Made by a program: the position numbers and the translations under genes. From Spirosoma terrae (GTDB taxonomy: Bacteria > Bacteroidota > Bacteroidia > Cytophagales > Spirosomataceae), in NCBI RefSeq assembly GCF_010435915.1, contig NZ_JAAFZH010000013.1, positions 1 through 64,000 on the forward strand: a DNA stretch of 64,000 nucleotides. The letters are read 5' to 3'. Below are positions 19,097 to 27,941 of the stretch, one piece after another. Below the pieces are notes generated by a model, which was given only the letters and a program-made list of their open reading frames with translations, was not told the DNA's origin and ran no database searches. Position 1 is the stretch's first letter. The number at the start of each line of letters is the position of its first letter.

Positions 19097-19453
19097 TTAA
19101 GTAGTAGGGAGCTTACTGAGATCACTGGGAGTAAGTATACGTTGTAACTGATGGAGAAACTGCTCAATCTGAGCCAGTCGATCCACAGCGTTACCCTGTT
19201 GATCCTGGGCAATGGCATAGTATTTACGGGCACGACCTTCCACAATTTGCGTTTTGGTGATCAGCATGCCGTCAGCTTCGAGTTTGTATAAAGCTGGATA
19301 AAGGGCCCCTTCGGTAATCTTGAGCTGGCCATCGGTGAGTTGCTTAACTTTTTGGCAAATCTCGTAGCCATACATCCACTCCGTATGGGCCAGCAGTTTG
19401 AGGATGATGGCGCTGAGGCTGCCCTTTAGAAGCTGGTGCGAAGTAGTATTCAT
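19097..19453 (-). CDS. PadR-family transcriptional regulator
   Basis: The 118-residue protein shows the PadR winged-helix signature: LLKGSLSAIILKLLAH, YGYEICQKV, KITEGALYPALYKLEADGML and GRARKYYAI. The start is set at ATG 19453; a TTG two codons upstream is less likely. The regulator probably represses its own two-gene operon through the palindrome at 19461-19498, which lies immediately upstream. Confidence 0.92.
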   Translation of the reverse strand: MNTTSHQLLKGSLSAIILKLLAHTEWMYGYEICQKVKQLTDGQLKITEGALYPALYKLEADGMLITKTQIVEGRARKYYAIAQDQQGNAVDRLAQIEQFLHQLQRILTPSDLSKLPTT

Positions 19454-19460
19454 GCTCAAA

Positions 19461-19498
19461 TATACTAAGATTATACATACTACTGAATCTTAGGTATA
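19461..19498. promoter_or_regulatory. Candidate PadR operator (inverted repeat)
   Basis: The arms TATACTAAGATT (19461-19472) and AATCTTAGGTATA (19486-19498) are inverted, with one extra base in the right arm and a 13-nt spacer. The repeat starts 8 bp upstream of the PadR ATG. PadR operators typically carry ATAC/GTAT-type arms, which fits. Autoregulation is inferred. Confidence 0.6.
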
Positions 19499-19578
19499 TT
19501 TTTTTTCAAATCTCAACAAACCATCCGTTCGCGATACATGGAATTAATGGTAAGTGACGGGTTTTGAACGAAAAGGCA

Positions 19579-19605
19579 AAGCTACCCGTGATTTTCTCGT
19601 AGCTT
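19579..19605 (-). terminator. Weak terminator-like hairpin after the DUF6134 gene
   Basis: A 7-bp AAGCTAC/GTAGCTT stem with a 13-nt loop lies 9 nt past the stop at 19614. On the minus strand it is followed by TGCCTTTTCGTT, an imperfect T-rich stretch. Confidence 0.35.
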
Positions 19606-19613
19606 CTTAAACT

Positions 19614-20252
19614 TCATTTCCTGATGGGCCGAATAATGAAGTTTTTCAGCGGGTTTTTCTTGATGATCTTCACCAACTGCCCGTTCTCGTAATGGTATTC
19701 GTCTTCCCGGTCATTCAACCTTGCCTGATATGTACCTTTTACGGGTGAAGTCAGAGTAAAGTAATCGCCGAAATACTCCGAATACGCCCGGTTTCGGTTC
19801 GTTGGCTCCGTGAAGAACATGTCCGAAACGGTATACTCAATACGCCGGGTTTCAGTACCCTTGTGCGTGTATTTATACTGATCGGCCGTAATCTCGTAAT
19901 GGTCACCTTTCCACTCCGTCTGGGAGGAAAAATTACCCTGATTGGTGTGCGCATCAACCGTCGAGCGAATCAATTTCCCCTGTTGAACCAGGCTAACGAC
20001 TTTGTAGTAGATTTTGACTTTGTAAACCAGAAAATTGACTTTCACATCGCTAATCAGCGTATACACCACGCTTTGCTTATCGCGTTGCTGCCGGTTAGCG
20101 GTCATCGTACCAACTTTAATTCCAGCTACTTCAATCGCATATTGTTTCGTATGGGCCGTATCGACAGGCGTAGTTTGTCCGTAACCAGTCCACGATAATC
20201 CCATCAGTATGACAAGGCCAGTAAGCCAACTTCGAGAGCAATGTACGTTCAT
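19614..20252 (-). CDS. DUF6134 family secreted protein
   Basis: The 212-residue protein has a signal peptide ending near SWTGYG, then a beta-rich body (YAIEVAGIKVGTMTANR, SDVKVNFLVYKVKIYYKV, YEITADQYKYTHKGTE, SDMFFTEPTNR) as in DUF6134 and related lipid- or outer-membrane-associated periplasmic proteins. It is the last gene of the redox operon; its ATG overlaps the end of the 4Fe-4S gene by 4 nt. Function is unknown. Confidence 0.75.
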   Translation of the reverse strand: MNVHCSRSWLTGLVILMGLSWTGYGQTTPVDTAHTKQYAIEVAGIKVGTMTANRQQRDKQSVVYTLISDVKVNFLVYKVKIYYKVVSLVQQGKLIRSTVDAHTNQGNFSSQTEWKGDHYEITADQYKYTHKGTETRRIEYTVSDMFFTEPTNRNRAYSEYFGDYFTLTSPVKGTYQARLNDREDEYHYENGQLVKIIKKNPLKNFIIRPIRK

Positions 20253-21799
20253 TGTTGAATGCGAAAACTATTGTTCCCCAGTACTATTGGACCGGGGTCG
20301 GTACGTCGGCTGGTGGTCGAATCGTTTTCCAGATTTAAAACACCCCGTGGGCAAACAGCCGAACAAATACCACAGCCCACACAAGACGAGCGTACAACAT
20401 CCTGGCCTCGCTGCGCGTACCAGCGCACATCGATGCCCATTTCGCAGTAGGTCGAGCAGTTGCCGCACGAAATGCATTGACCGCCATTTGTCGTGATGCG
20501 GAACCGGGATTTAAACCGCTGAACCAATCCCAGATAAGCGGCCAGCGGACAACCGAACCGGCACCAGACCCGACTTCCAAAAACGGGATAAAACCCGGTG
20601 CCCAGTACTCCGGCAAAAACAGCCCCAATGGCGGACCCATAAGCCGAGCGGATGCCGTAGGAATCCAGAAACCCCAACACCGAGGGCTGTCCACTCCAGT
20701 ACGTGTAGAGTACCAGTACTGTCATCACAACGGCAAAGACAAGTACTGAGTGTACAACGATACGTTCCAGTTTCCAGGCACCCAGCCGTTTGTCGGATAG
20801 TTGCCGATAGGGATCGCCCAGCGTTTCGGCCAGTCCACCGCAGCCACATACCCACGAGCAGTACCACCGTTTGCCGAAAAAATAGGTCAGTATCGGCACA
20901 CCCAATAGCCAGAGAGCCGTTCCCCAGACAAGCAGGAAGATGCCAAACGTACCGGCCTTAATTTTTTCATCAATACGGTAATCGAAATAAAAACTGTAAT
21001 CCAGTGGCCACATGTTTTTTAAATCCTGCGCGGGCTGATGAAAAAAAGCCAGCAATTCCGGAATAAGAAACGCAAAGACCGTCTGGAAAAACATTACTGA
21101 AAGCGTACGAAACTGTTGGTAACGGCTGTGTCGGTATTTAATCAACATTCGCACGCCCATTACCAGAATCACCAGTGTGTACAACGTACCGTACACGAAC
21201 CACTGGCTGGCAGGACCACCGTTCAGCAACTGGCTTAGTGGATCGAACAGCAGCACCCAATTGGTCATGTACTCCGGAAAAAAATAAAGGAGTACATAGA
21301 ATCCAATCAGAAAGCCACACACGACGACGCCAATCCAGCCCCGGTTCGTAGCCGGGTCCTGATAGATGCCATTGTTTTTTATACCGGGTAACGTCCGCGG
21401 CTCTGGCAAGATGTACAGGAAGGCTCCACCCACGCACAACACCAAAATAAGCCAGAAGAAAAGGCCGCTATTATCCGGGAAAAAGCCGGTACTGGCGGCC
21501 TTCGTAACCGGAAAGGCGTAGTCCTGAACAAGCCGATTGTTCTCGTTACGGCGTTTGAAGCCTTCATTGAGTTGGGCGATAGCAGCCCGATAATCCCCAA
21601 CAAAGCTGAACGACGACGCATACACGTTGCCCTGCATGGAAGCCGTAGCCATACGAACATCCTCCAACTGTTCTTTCTGGATTGTCTCGCTCAACACCTT
21701 ATCTGTCAATACGTATCGACTGAGAGGAAGGATAGCCACAAACAGCGCAAATCCAATCAGGAATGCGGTGAGACCAATACGTTGTCCGGTAGTTCGCAT
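20249..21799 (-). CDS. NapH/NosR-like polytopic 4Fe-4S membrane protein
   Basis: The 516-residue protein has an N-terminal anchor (about 8-30), a soluble, probably periplasmic, segment (about 31-108), then several membrane helices. Cysteine motifs WYCSWVCGCGG (Cys314, 318, 320) and WCRFGCP (Cys413, 417) match NapH/NosR-type membrane electron carriers. Two ferredoxin clusters follow: CISCGNCSTYC (442-452) and CVGCGICSAVCP (473-484). It likely moves electrons across or along the inner membrane between a quinol or flavoprotein and a periplasmic acceptor. The preceding gene encodes an FAD oxidoreductase (12-nt gap), a natural partner. The acceptor is unknown. Confidence 0.85.
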   Translation of the reverse strand: MRTTGQRIGLTAFLIGFALFVAILPLSRYVLTDKVLSETIQKEQLEDVRMATASMQGNVYASSFSFVGDYRAAIAQLNEGFKRRNENNRLVQDYAFPVTKAASTGFFPDNSGLFFWLILVLCVGGAFLYILPEPRTLPGIKNNGIYQDPATNRGWIGVVVCGFLIGFYVLLYFFPEYMTNWVLLFDPLSQLLNGGPASQWFVYGTLYTLVILVMGVRMLIKYRHSRYQQFRTLSVMFFQTVFAFLIPELLAFFHQPAQDLKNMWPLDYSFYFDYRIDEKIKAGTFGIFLLVWGTALWLLGVPILTYFFGKRWYCSWVCGCGGLAETLGDPYRQLSDKRLGAWKLERIVVHSVLVFAVVMTVLVLYTYWSGQPSVLGFLDSYGIRSAYGSAIGAVFAGVLGTGFYPVFGSRVWCRFGCPLAAYLGLVQRFKSRFRITTNGGQCISCGNCSTYCEMGIDVRWYAQRGQDVVRSSCVGCGICSAVCPRGVLNLENDSTTSRRTDPGPIVLGNNSFRIQQ

Positions 21800-21811
21800 A
21801 ATGATAACGGA

Positions 21812-23170
21812 TTAGTGCGTTGCTGAAAATAACCGATGAAACCAGCCTTTCCGGCGGTCCGGCGATCTGGCGGGTGCGTGGCCGGTCAATTGGTCGGTAA
21901 AAGACTCCGAAAATTCAGGGTTGAAATCGGCCTGCCGCAACTGACTCACTACGTTCGGAAACGGTGTCCGATCCTGAATCCAACGATCACAGACAGCCTG
22001 ACGTAAACGAATTCCCAACGCATGGATGCCGACAACGGACTGGTCCGTTGTCCGGTAATTGATCCGTAGACATTGTTCGCCAGACGGGTGCTCCCAGTAA
22101 TACGTTTGTTCGTCGTCGGTAAGCTGGGCGTTCAGGGTGCCATAGGTCTGGTATTCAATATCGAAGAATTTAGCCGAGTTAAAAAAGACGCCCGGGCGAT
22201 AGGCCGTCCGGGAACCGCAGAGCGTTCGGGCCAGGGTTTCGCCGTGCATCCGGCCCGTATACCAGATTTGTTCGATGGGTTTGCGCAGGGCTCCATCGGT
22301 ACCCAATATAGGTTGCCGAAACTCGTTGCAATCGCCGATGGCATACACGTCGGCTACGTTGGTTTCAAAATACTCGTTTACCAGAATTCCTTTCCCGAGT
22401 TCAACACCCGAGTTTTTCAGGAATGCTACGTTGGGCGTAACACCAATCCCCAATCCCACAAACTGGCAGGAAATTTCTTCGCCTGTATTCGTCACAACCG
22501 CGCGCACCCGACCCGACGGATCTGCCGCGTCAGGCCGGGCCTGAATTTCCTTAAGTTCGGTTTCAAGCCGGAGATCGACACCGTGCCGGAGTAAATGACG
22601 ACCGACTAGCTTCCCTTCTTCGGCGGGTAGCGTGGAACTCCAGTAATGCGGATCGCGGACAAGCATCGTTACGCCTATGTGTCGGGAACGTAGCATTTCG
22701 GCAAGCTCAACGCCAATGAGCCCCCCGCCAACCACGACGGCCCGGTCGATGTTTTGGGTAAATTGCTCCATCCGTTCCAGATCGGGCAGCCCATATAAAC
22801 CCTGCACGCCAGATGCGCTCAGACCGGGCCAGTCGAACGTAGTAGATACCGAGCCAGTAGCCAGCACCAGTACGTCGTAGTTGAGCCATTGCCCATCAGC
22901 CAGCCGGATTCGCTTCCCCGACGTATCGACCTGTTCGACATAGCCACGTAGCAGATCGATGCGATTTTTGGTCCAGAACCCGTCTTCGTAGGGTTTGGTA
23001 TGCGCGTAGGTCATGTGCCCCATGTAGATGTACATGAGCGCGGTACGCGAGTAAAAATGATCAGACTCAGCCGAAATGACCGTAATACGTACCGTTGAAT
23101 CCTGCTGGCGAACGTGCCGGGCGGTTGTGATACCGGCAATACCGTTTCCGATAATGATCAGGTGCTTCAT
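21812..23170 (-). CDS. NAD(P)/FAD-dependent oxidoreductase (rubredoxin/nitrite-reductase-like)
   Basis: The 452-residue protein has an FAD-binding motif at its start (GNGIAG, residues 8-13), an NAD(P)-binding GGGLIG segment in the middle (RAVVVGGGLIGVELAEML), and VYAIGDCNEF, the second FAD motif. The order matches the pyridine nucleotide-disulfide oxidoreductase class without a redox CxxC, as in rubredoxin reductase or NirB N-termini. It is probably cytoplasmic. It sits between the DUF547 gene (21-nt gap) and the 4Fe-4S gene (12-nt gap), suggesting that it supplies electrons to the iron-sulfur protein. Confidence 0.88.
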   Translation of the reverse strand: MKHLIIIGNGIAGITTARHVRQQDSTVRITVISAESDHFYSRTALMYIYMGHMTYAHTKPYEDGFWTKNRIDLLRGYVEQVDTSGKRIRLADGQWLNYDVLVLATGSVSTTFDWPGLSASGVQGLYGLPDLERMEQFTQNIDRAVVVGGGLIGVELAEMLRSRHIGVTMLVRDPHYWSSTLPAEEGKLVGRHLLRHGVDLRLETELKEIQARPDAADPSGRVRAVVTNTGEEISCQFVGLGIGVTPNVAFLKNSGVELGKGILVNEYFETNVADVYAIGDCNEFRQPILGTDGALRKPIEQIWYTGRMHGETLARTLCGSRTAYRPGVFFNSAKFFDIEYQTYGTLNAQLTDDEQTYYWEHPSGEQCLRINYRTTDQSVVGIHALGIRLRQAVCDRWIQDRTPFPNVVSQLRQADFNPEFSESFTDQLTGHAPARSPDRRKGWFHRLFSATH

Positions 23171-23191
23171 GACTGCCCGTTTCTGGTGGGA

Positions 23192-23953
23192 TTACTGCTC
23201 GTTGAGATTCCAGTTATAGTCCAGGAACTCGATGTCGGTTTTGTCTGAAATTTTCGTATTGGAATATTTATTGACCCACTTCACTACCGACTGCCCATTT
23301 TTGGTCCAGTCACCTTTGTACCAGTTGAAGTAATTAGATAGTTGAGCTTCGTCTTTGCCGATTTTGTTCTTGGACGGATTATTCAGAAAATCGCGTCCCT
23401 GATCATCCAGTTGGGCATCTAGTTTATCGGTCATGTAAGCCTCATTCCGAAGACGGGGGCACGAAATAGACGCGCAGACAAGGGCAAAGTGAATGCGAGG
23501 ATCGTTAAATTTTTTACGCAGAATGCCGTGTTCGATGTTATCGAGGCTCATTTTTTCGCCACCAATCGTAAAAAATTTGGCCGCCCAGGGCGTTGTCACA
23601 AACGGAATCTTGATTTTTGAGCCAATATCCTTGATACTTTTTACGGGATAATGATCAAGAATGAGCCGAATGGTATACGCGTTGTAAGCATTAATCCAGT
23701 ACGCCATCTGCTCGTTCTTGCTCCACGAAGCAGCCGGTGGATTTTTGCTGAGCACAGCCAGGTAATCATTCAGGGCTTTCCCCTCCGATTTGAAACCTTT
23801 ATAATTAACCAGTCCTTTTTCGTTGACGTATTTTTTCAGCAGTCGGTCGTAGGCACTATGGTCGACAGGCGCTACCGTTGGCTCCGTAAAAGCCGTGGTG
23901 AGCAGAGATAGCAAGCCAAACAGGACGAATATATACGTAGGGTGCGTTTTCAT
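23192..23953 (-). CDS. DUF547 domain-containing secreted protein
   Basis: The ATG at 23953 gives 253 residues with a signal peptide (MKTHPTYIFVLFGLLSLLTTAF). The DUF547 core is clear: WSKNEQMAYWINAYNAYTI, LDNIEHGILRK and RIHFALVCASISCPRLRNEA. The family has a papain/transglutaminase-like fold with an unknown reaction. It is the first gene of the minus-strand redox operon and is divergent from the Omp85-like gene at 24077. From memory, DUF547 genes recur near arsenosugar loci, one of which begins about 1.3 kb away. Confidence 0.85.
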   Translation of the reverse strand: MKTHPTYIFVLFGLLSLLTTAFTEPTVAPVDHSAYDRLLKKYVNEKGLVNYKGFKSEGKALNDYLAVLSKNPPAASWSKNEQMAYWINAYNAYTIRLILDHYPVKSIKDIGSKIKIPFVTTPWAAKFFTIGGEKMSLDNIEHGILRKKFNDPRIHFALVCASISCPRLRNEAYMTDKLDAQLDDQGRDFLNNPSKNKIGKDEAQLSNYFNWYKGDWTKNGQSVVKWVNKYSNTKISDKTDIEFLDYNWNLNEQ

Positions 23954-24076
23954 GATGAGATTCAAATTTTCTACAATCAGATATACGCCCCAACCTACCG
24001 AATGGTTTTAATAATCATAAATTCAAACCCTGTGGACTAACTTTTCGTATGATAATGTAAGCAATCCAAAATCATA

Positions 24077-25183
24077 ATGCTCCTTTCGTCGCTGGTAACT
24101 GCCTTACTCATTTCGGCCCCGCCCGACAGTGTTCCCAAAGCATTTAGTGTCTTACCGCTTCCACTCATTTATTACACACCCGAAACCCGGCTGGCGTATG
24201 GCGTAGCGGCTACGGCTACGTTCCGTTTCAGGCGCGACATGGATTTTTTGCGGGCAGATTCATCGGCACAAGCCAGAGCCGCCGTTCGTCCGTCGCAGAT
24301 CACGCTGGGTTTTGCCTACACGCAGAATAAGCAAATCCTGTTTTACCTGCCTTTTCAGATTTTTTACGACCGCGATACGTATTACGTTAATGGCGAGGCT
24401 GGATATTACCGTTACAATTACTATTTCTATGGCGTTGGCCAGCAGGAAGTTGCGCGCGAGTTATACGGGGTGAATTTTCCGCGTATACGTATCAATGCCT
24501 TCCGGCGGATTGCTCCAGCCATAAGCCGAGGAAAGCTATATGCGGGTATTCGGTATCAGTACGAAGATTATCAGGTAACCAGCGTCGAGCCGGGGGGATT
24601 GCTGGCTTCGGGTTCCGTACCCGGCGGATTGGGCAGTCGATTGTCGGGGGCTGGACTCGGCTTGTTTTACGACTCGCGCAATGTCATTTTCTTTCCATCA
24701 AAAGGCGTTGTCGCCGACATTGCGTATCTAACTCATAATCAAGCGCTGGGCGGCAACGTCCGCTTCGGTCGATACACGGCTGACGTATCATCCTATCATT
24801 CGTTGAGTACCAAAGCAATCTTAGCGGTCAATTATTTCGTAAGTCTTACAACGGGCGAGGCTCCTTTCAACGCGTTGTCGTTGCTGGGCGGCACCAAACG
24901 AATGCGAGGCTATTACGAAGGTCGATACCGTGACCAGAACGTAGCGCTCATTCAGAGTGAAGTCCGATTCGATCTGTACAAACGGCTGGGCGGAGTCGTT
25001 TTCGGAGCCGCTGGAATTCTGGGCGATGCGCAATCAGGGCTACGGGTGAATGAACCTAAACTGGCCTACGGGGCCGGATTGCGCTTTACCATGAATCGTC
25101 GTGACCATCTTAATATCCGATTGGATTACGGGCTGGGACGACAATCGAACGGTTTCTATCTGACCATTGGAGAGGCTTTTTAG
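24077..25183 (+). CDS. Short BamA/TamA (Omp85)-like outer-membrane barrel
   Basis: The 368-residue protein has a short signal region and then beta-barrel sequence. No POTRA domains are present. The Omp85 barrel features GLGLFYDSRNVIFFPSKGVVADI and the loop-6-like LGGTKRMRGYYEGRYRDQN are present, and the chain ends in F. It may act as an outer-membrane pore or lipid/protein exporter. A paralogue lies at 46227-47375. It precedes the glycosyltransferase gene at 25260 by 76 nt and may be co-transcribed with the arsenosugar genes. Confidence 0.85.
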   Translation: MLLSSLVTALLISAPPDSVPKAFSVLPLPLIYYTPETRLAYGVAATATFRFRRDMDFLRADSSAQARAAVRPSQITLGFAYTQNKQILFYLPFQIFYDRDTYYVNGEAGYYRYNYYFYGVGQQEVARELYGVNFPRIRINAFRRIAPAISRGKLYAGIRYQYEDYQVTSVEPGGLLASGSVPGGLGSRLSGAGLGLFYDSRNVIFFPSKGVVADIAYLTHNQALGGNVRFGRYTADVSSYHSLSTKAILAVNYFVSLTTGEAPFNALSLLGGTKRMRGYYEGRYRDQNVALIQSEVRFDLYKRLGGVVFGAAGILGDAQSGLRVNEPKLAYGAGLRFTMNRRDHLNIRLDYGLGRQSNGFYLTIGEAF

Positions 25184-25259
25184 ACGAAAAAGGGCTTTCG
25201 GCTCGGGGGGTTTGTCAGGAGCTGATAAATAACCTATTTTGCTTACTTATCAATTACTA

Positions 25260-25952
25260 ATGACGTTTAGTATTATTATTCCCACCTATAACGAAGCCCA
25301 GGCAATTGGCCGGTTAGTGCAGACATTGCTGCCCCTTGGTGGTGCTTCGTTACTGGAGGTCCTGGTGATTGATGCAGGAAGCCCCGATGGCACGGCAGAG
25401 GTGGCCCGACAGGCGGGTGCTACGGTCAGACAATCGCCAAAGCCGGGTCGGGCTGCTCAGATGAATTTCGGTGCTACGTTGGCCAAAGGCGATGTTCTGT
25501 ATTTCGTCCATGCCGACGTCGGTATCAATCCTGATTTCATTGCAGATATTGAGCAGGCTGTTAACGCAGGTTATGAAGCGGGTTGTTATCGGTTTCGGTT
25601 CAATTCAGACAAAATCATGCTTCGCTTCAACAGTTACGGAACCCGTTTTCCGGGCATCATGAGTCGCGGGGGCGATCAGACGTTGTTTATAACCCGCGCG
25701 CTGTTTGACCGTCTGGGTGGTTTCGATGAGTACTATACGATCATGGAGGATTTTGATATCATTATCCGGATTCGGAAGGTGGCCCGGTTTTGTATCATAC
25801 CAAAAGACGTACTGGTATCGGCCCGAAAATACGACACCAATAGCTGGTTCCGGGTACAAATAGCAAACCTGACCGCCTTTTCACTGTTTTTCATGAACGT
25901 ATCACCTGGCCGGATTGCCCGTACCTATAAAGCCATGCTGAACTACCGTTGA
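25260..25952 (+). CDS. Family 2 glycosyltransferase, TIGR04283 (arsenosugar-associated) type
   Basis: The ATG at 25260 gives 230 residues with the GT-A opening FSIIIPTYNEAQAIGRLV, LVIDAGSPDGTAEVA, then KPGRAAQMNFGATLAKGDVLYFVHADV, which is characteristic of the TIGR04283 arsenosugar-associated glycosyltransferases. GGDQTLFITRALFDRLGGFDE and MEDFDIIIR complete the acceptor region. No membrane anchor is evident. It overlaps the epimerase start by 1 nt. The sugar donor is not determinable; association with ArsS at 28377 supports a role in making an arsenosugar. Confidence 0.85.
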   Translation: MTFSIIIPTYNEAQAIGRLVQTLLPLGGASLLEVLVIDAGSPDGTAEVARQAGATVRQSPKPGRAAQMNFGATLAKGDVLYFVHADVGINPDFIADIEQAVNAGYEAGCYRFRFNSDKIMLRFNSYGTRFPGIMSRGGDQTLFITRALFDRLGGFDEYYTIMEDFDIIIRIRKVARFCIIPKDVLVSARKYDTNSWFRVQIANLTAFSLFFMNVSPGRIARTYKAMLNYR

Positions 25953-26962
25953 TGGAAACAACCGTACTAGTAACTGGAGCCAGTGGCTTTCTGGGGGCGC
26001 ACCTGACCCGCGAATTGCTGTCGCGTCGATACCGGGTAAGGGTATTACTGCGGAATAAACAGCAGTCTCTAACACTGGGTGACCTGTCCGTTGAGCCGTA
26101 CGAAGGCGACGTTTTAGATAAACAGTCCCTAAAAAAAGCCGTTGCCGGTTGTGAGGCCATTATTCACGCAGCGGCTCTAGCACAGGTAAACCCGGCTCGT
26201 AATCCGGCCGTCTGGGCGGTGAATCTGACGGGAACAGAAAACCTGATTGACGTAGCCCGGCTGGCCAATGTTCAACGATTTATCTACGTTGGAACGGCCA
26301 ATGTGTTTGGGTTTGGAACAAAGCAACAACCTGGAACCGAAACGTATCCGTTTGCAGGAAAGCAATATGGCTCTGATTACATCGACAGCAAACGGGCGGC
26401 CAAGGAGCAGGTTCAGGAAGCGGTAAAGCGGAGTGGACTACCCGCTATTCTGGTTCATCCAACATTTATGCTGGGTTCATTCGATGCCAAACCGACATCT
26501 GGTCGCATGCTGCTGGAACTTTACAAGGGCCGCGTTATAGGCTATCCGGCCGGGGGGAAAAATTACGTGCATGTGCGGGACGTAGCGGTTGCAACGGTTA
26601 ACGCACTGACAAAAGGACGAGTAGGTGAATCCTATATTCTGGGAAATGCCAATCTGAGTTATCAGGAAGCGTTTCAACTGATGGCACTACGGATGAACGT
26701 ATCACCACCGCGCTGGCCGATTCCACCCGGTCTGGCAACGCTGTATGGATTTGGTTGTGATGCTCTGACTAAGCTGACTCGCCGTCCGGGACAGCTCAAT
26801 TCATCGATGATTGCGGTGGCTAATGATGGACATTATTTCAGTTCGCAGAAAGCCATTTCCGAACTGGAACTTCCTCAAACACCGATTGAAGAGGCCGTAG
26901 ACGAAGCCTTTACCTGGTTTAAACGACATAACTATTTTACGCAACGTGCTGGAACTAACTAA
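25952..26962 (+). CDS. NAD-dependent epimerase/dehydratase (extended SDR)
   Basis: The ATG at 25952 forms a TGATG junction with the preceding stop. The 336-residue protein has GASGFLGAHL (NAD-binding GxxGxxG), a YIDSK catalytic YxxxK motif, and a C-terminal substrate domain (YPAGGKNYVHVRDVA). It resembles dihydroflavonol-4-reductase-type sugar or terpenoid reductases. It presumably modifies a sugar intermediate in this locus. The next gene starts 17 nt before its stop. Confidence 0.85.
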   Translation: METTVLVTGASGFLGAHLTRELLSRRYRVRVLLRNKQQSLTLGDLSVEPYEGDVLDKQSLKKAVAGCEAIIHAAALAQVNPARNPAVWAVNLTGTENLIDVARLANVQRFIYVGTANVFGFGTKQQPGTETYPFAGKQYGSDYIDSKRAAKEQVQEAVKRSGLPAILVHPTFMLGSFDAKPTSGRMLLELYKGRVIGYPAGGKNYVHVRDVAVATVNALTKGRVGESYILGNANLSYQEAFQLMALRMNVSPPRWPIPPGLATLYGFGCDALTKLTRRPGQLNSSMIAVANDGHYFSSQKAISELELPQTPIEEAVDEAFTWFKRHNYFTQRAGTN

Positions 26963-27875
26963 GCAAATCGCCCCATCGGAACCTGTAGACGAACAAACGT
27001 CGGCTTCAGCTGCTGCCGTTTCTGACGTTACGGGTAAACGAAACCATAGAACCACAACCATTTCGGGGCCGTTTGCCGGAAAAGTAGCCATTGTTACCGG
27101 TTCAGAATCGGGCATTGGTAAAGCTACTGCACGGGCTTTGTGTATGGCTGGGGCTAAGGTGATTTTAAATGGACGCACGCCTGAGCGATTGGCCCAAACT
27201 GAGGATGAGTTGCTTGGCGAGGGCCTGGACGTAGTGAGTTGCCTGGCCGATGTAACCTGCCTTGAGGACTGCGAACGCCTGATTGGAACGGCTATCGATA
27301 CGTTTGGGCAGTTAGATGTTCTGATCACAAACGCCAGTATTTCGATGCGCGCTTACTTTGCCGACATGACACCCGACGTATTCCGGCAGGTGCTCGACAG
27401 CAACGTGTACGGAACGGTTTATCCGTTGAAAGTGGCGTTACCCCATCTGATCAAAACCAAAGGCGTCGTTACGTTCATTTCATCCATATCGGCGCTGAAT
27501 GGTATGCCCAGCGGCTCGGCTTACTGCGCGGGGAAAGCCGCCGTGGCCAATCTGGCCCACACGCTACGTCTAGAACTGGCTCACACAGGCATTCAGATTG
27601 GGGTAGTACACATTGGCTTTACGCAGAATGACCTTGATAAACGGGTACTCAATGCAACGGGCCAACCAGTACCCATCGCTCACCGGCCTCCTCGCTGGCA
27701 GAAAAGTCAGTCGGAAGTGGCCCGCATTATTCTCAATCACGTTCGCCGACGTCGGCAACGAACGGTAATTTCAGCACTAGGCAGACTGATTGTGCTGGTA
27801 CATACGCATCTGCCCCGGTTAGGCGACTGGATTGTGCTTACCACGATTCGTAGACTCCGGCATTTTTATGAGTAA
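26946..27875 (+). CDS. Short-chain dehydrogenase/reductase
   Basis: The 309-residue frame opens at GTG 26946. An unusual low-complexity N-terminus of about 40 residues precedes the Rossmann core: TGSESGIGKA, ITNASIS (the NAG motif variant), ISSISAL, and YCAGK (YxxxK). The C-terminus is basic (VRRRRQRTV). The real start may be later than the GTG, but no good ATG precedes the Rossmann motif. It overlaps the epimerase gene by 17 nt, indicating coupling, and is a plausible second redox enzyme of the locus. The substrate is unknown. Confidence 0.82.
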   Translation: MLELTKQIAPSEPVDEQTSASAAAVSDVTGKRNHRTTTISGPFAGKVAIVTGSESGIGKATARALCMAGAKVILNGRTPERLAQTEDELLGEGLDVVSCLADVTCLEDCERLIGTAIDTFGQLDVLITNASISMRAYFADMTPDVFRQVLDSNVYGTVYPLKVALPHLIKTKGVVTFISSISALNGMPSGSAYCAGKAAVANLAHTLRLELAHTGIQIGVVHIGFTQNDLDKRVLNATGQPVPIAHRPPRWQKSQSEVARIILNHVRRRRQRTVISALGRLIVLVHTHLPRLGDWIVLTTIRRLRHFYE

Positions 27876-27941
27876 AATCTATTTTTAGCTAGTTATCGTA
27901 TTCTCATTAACTTAATTCAACCGGTGCGCCGGTCCGACTGT

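Noticed and set aside
22073..22594. 173-codon plus-strand frame
   Set aside because: It lies opposite the FAD oxidoreductase gene and reflects its codon pattern.
27924..27941. GTG start for the peroxidase-like protein
   Set aside because: The ATG at 27942 starts the conserved MQTYYNPEDL; the six upstream codons look unconserved.
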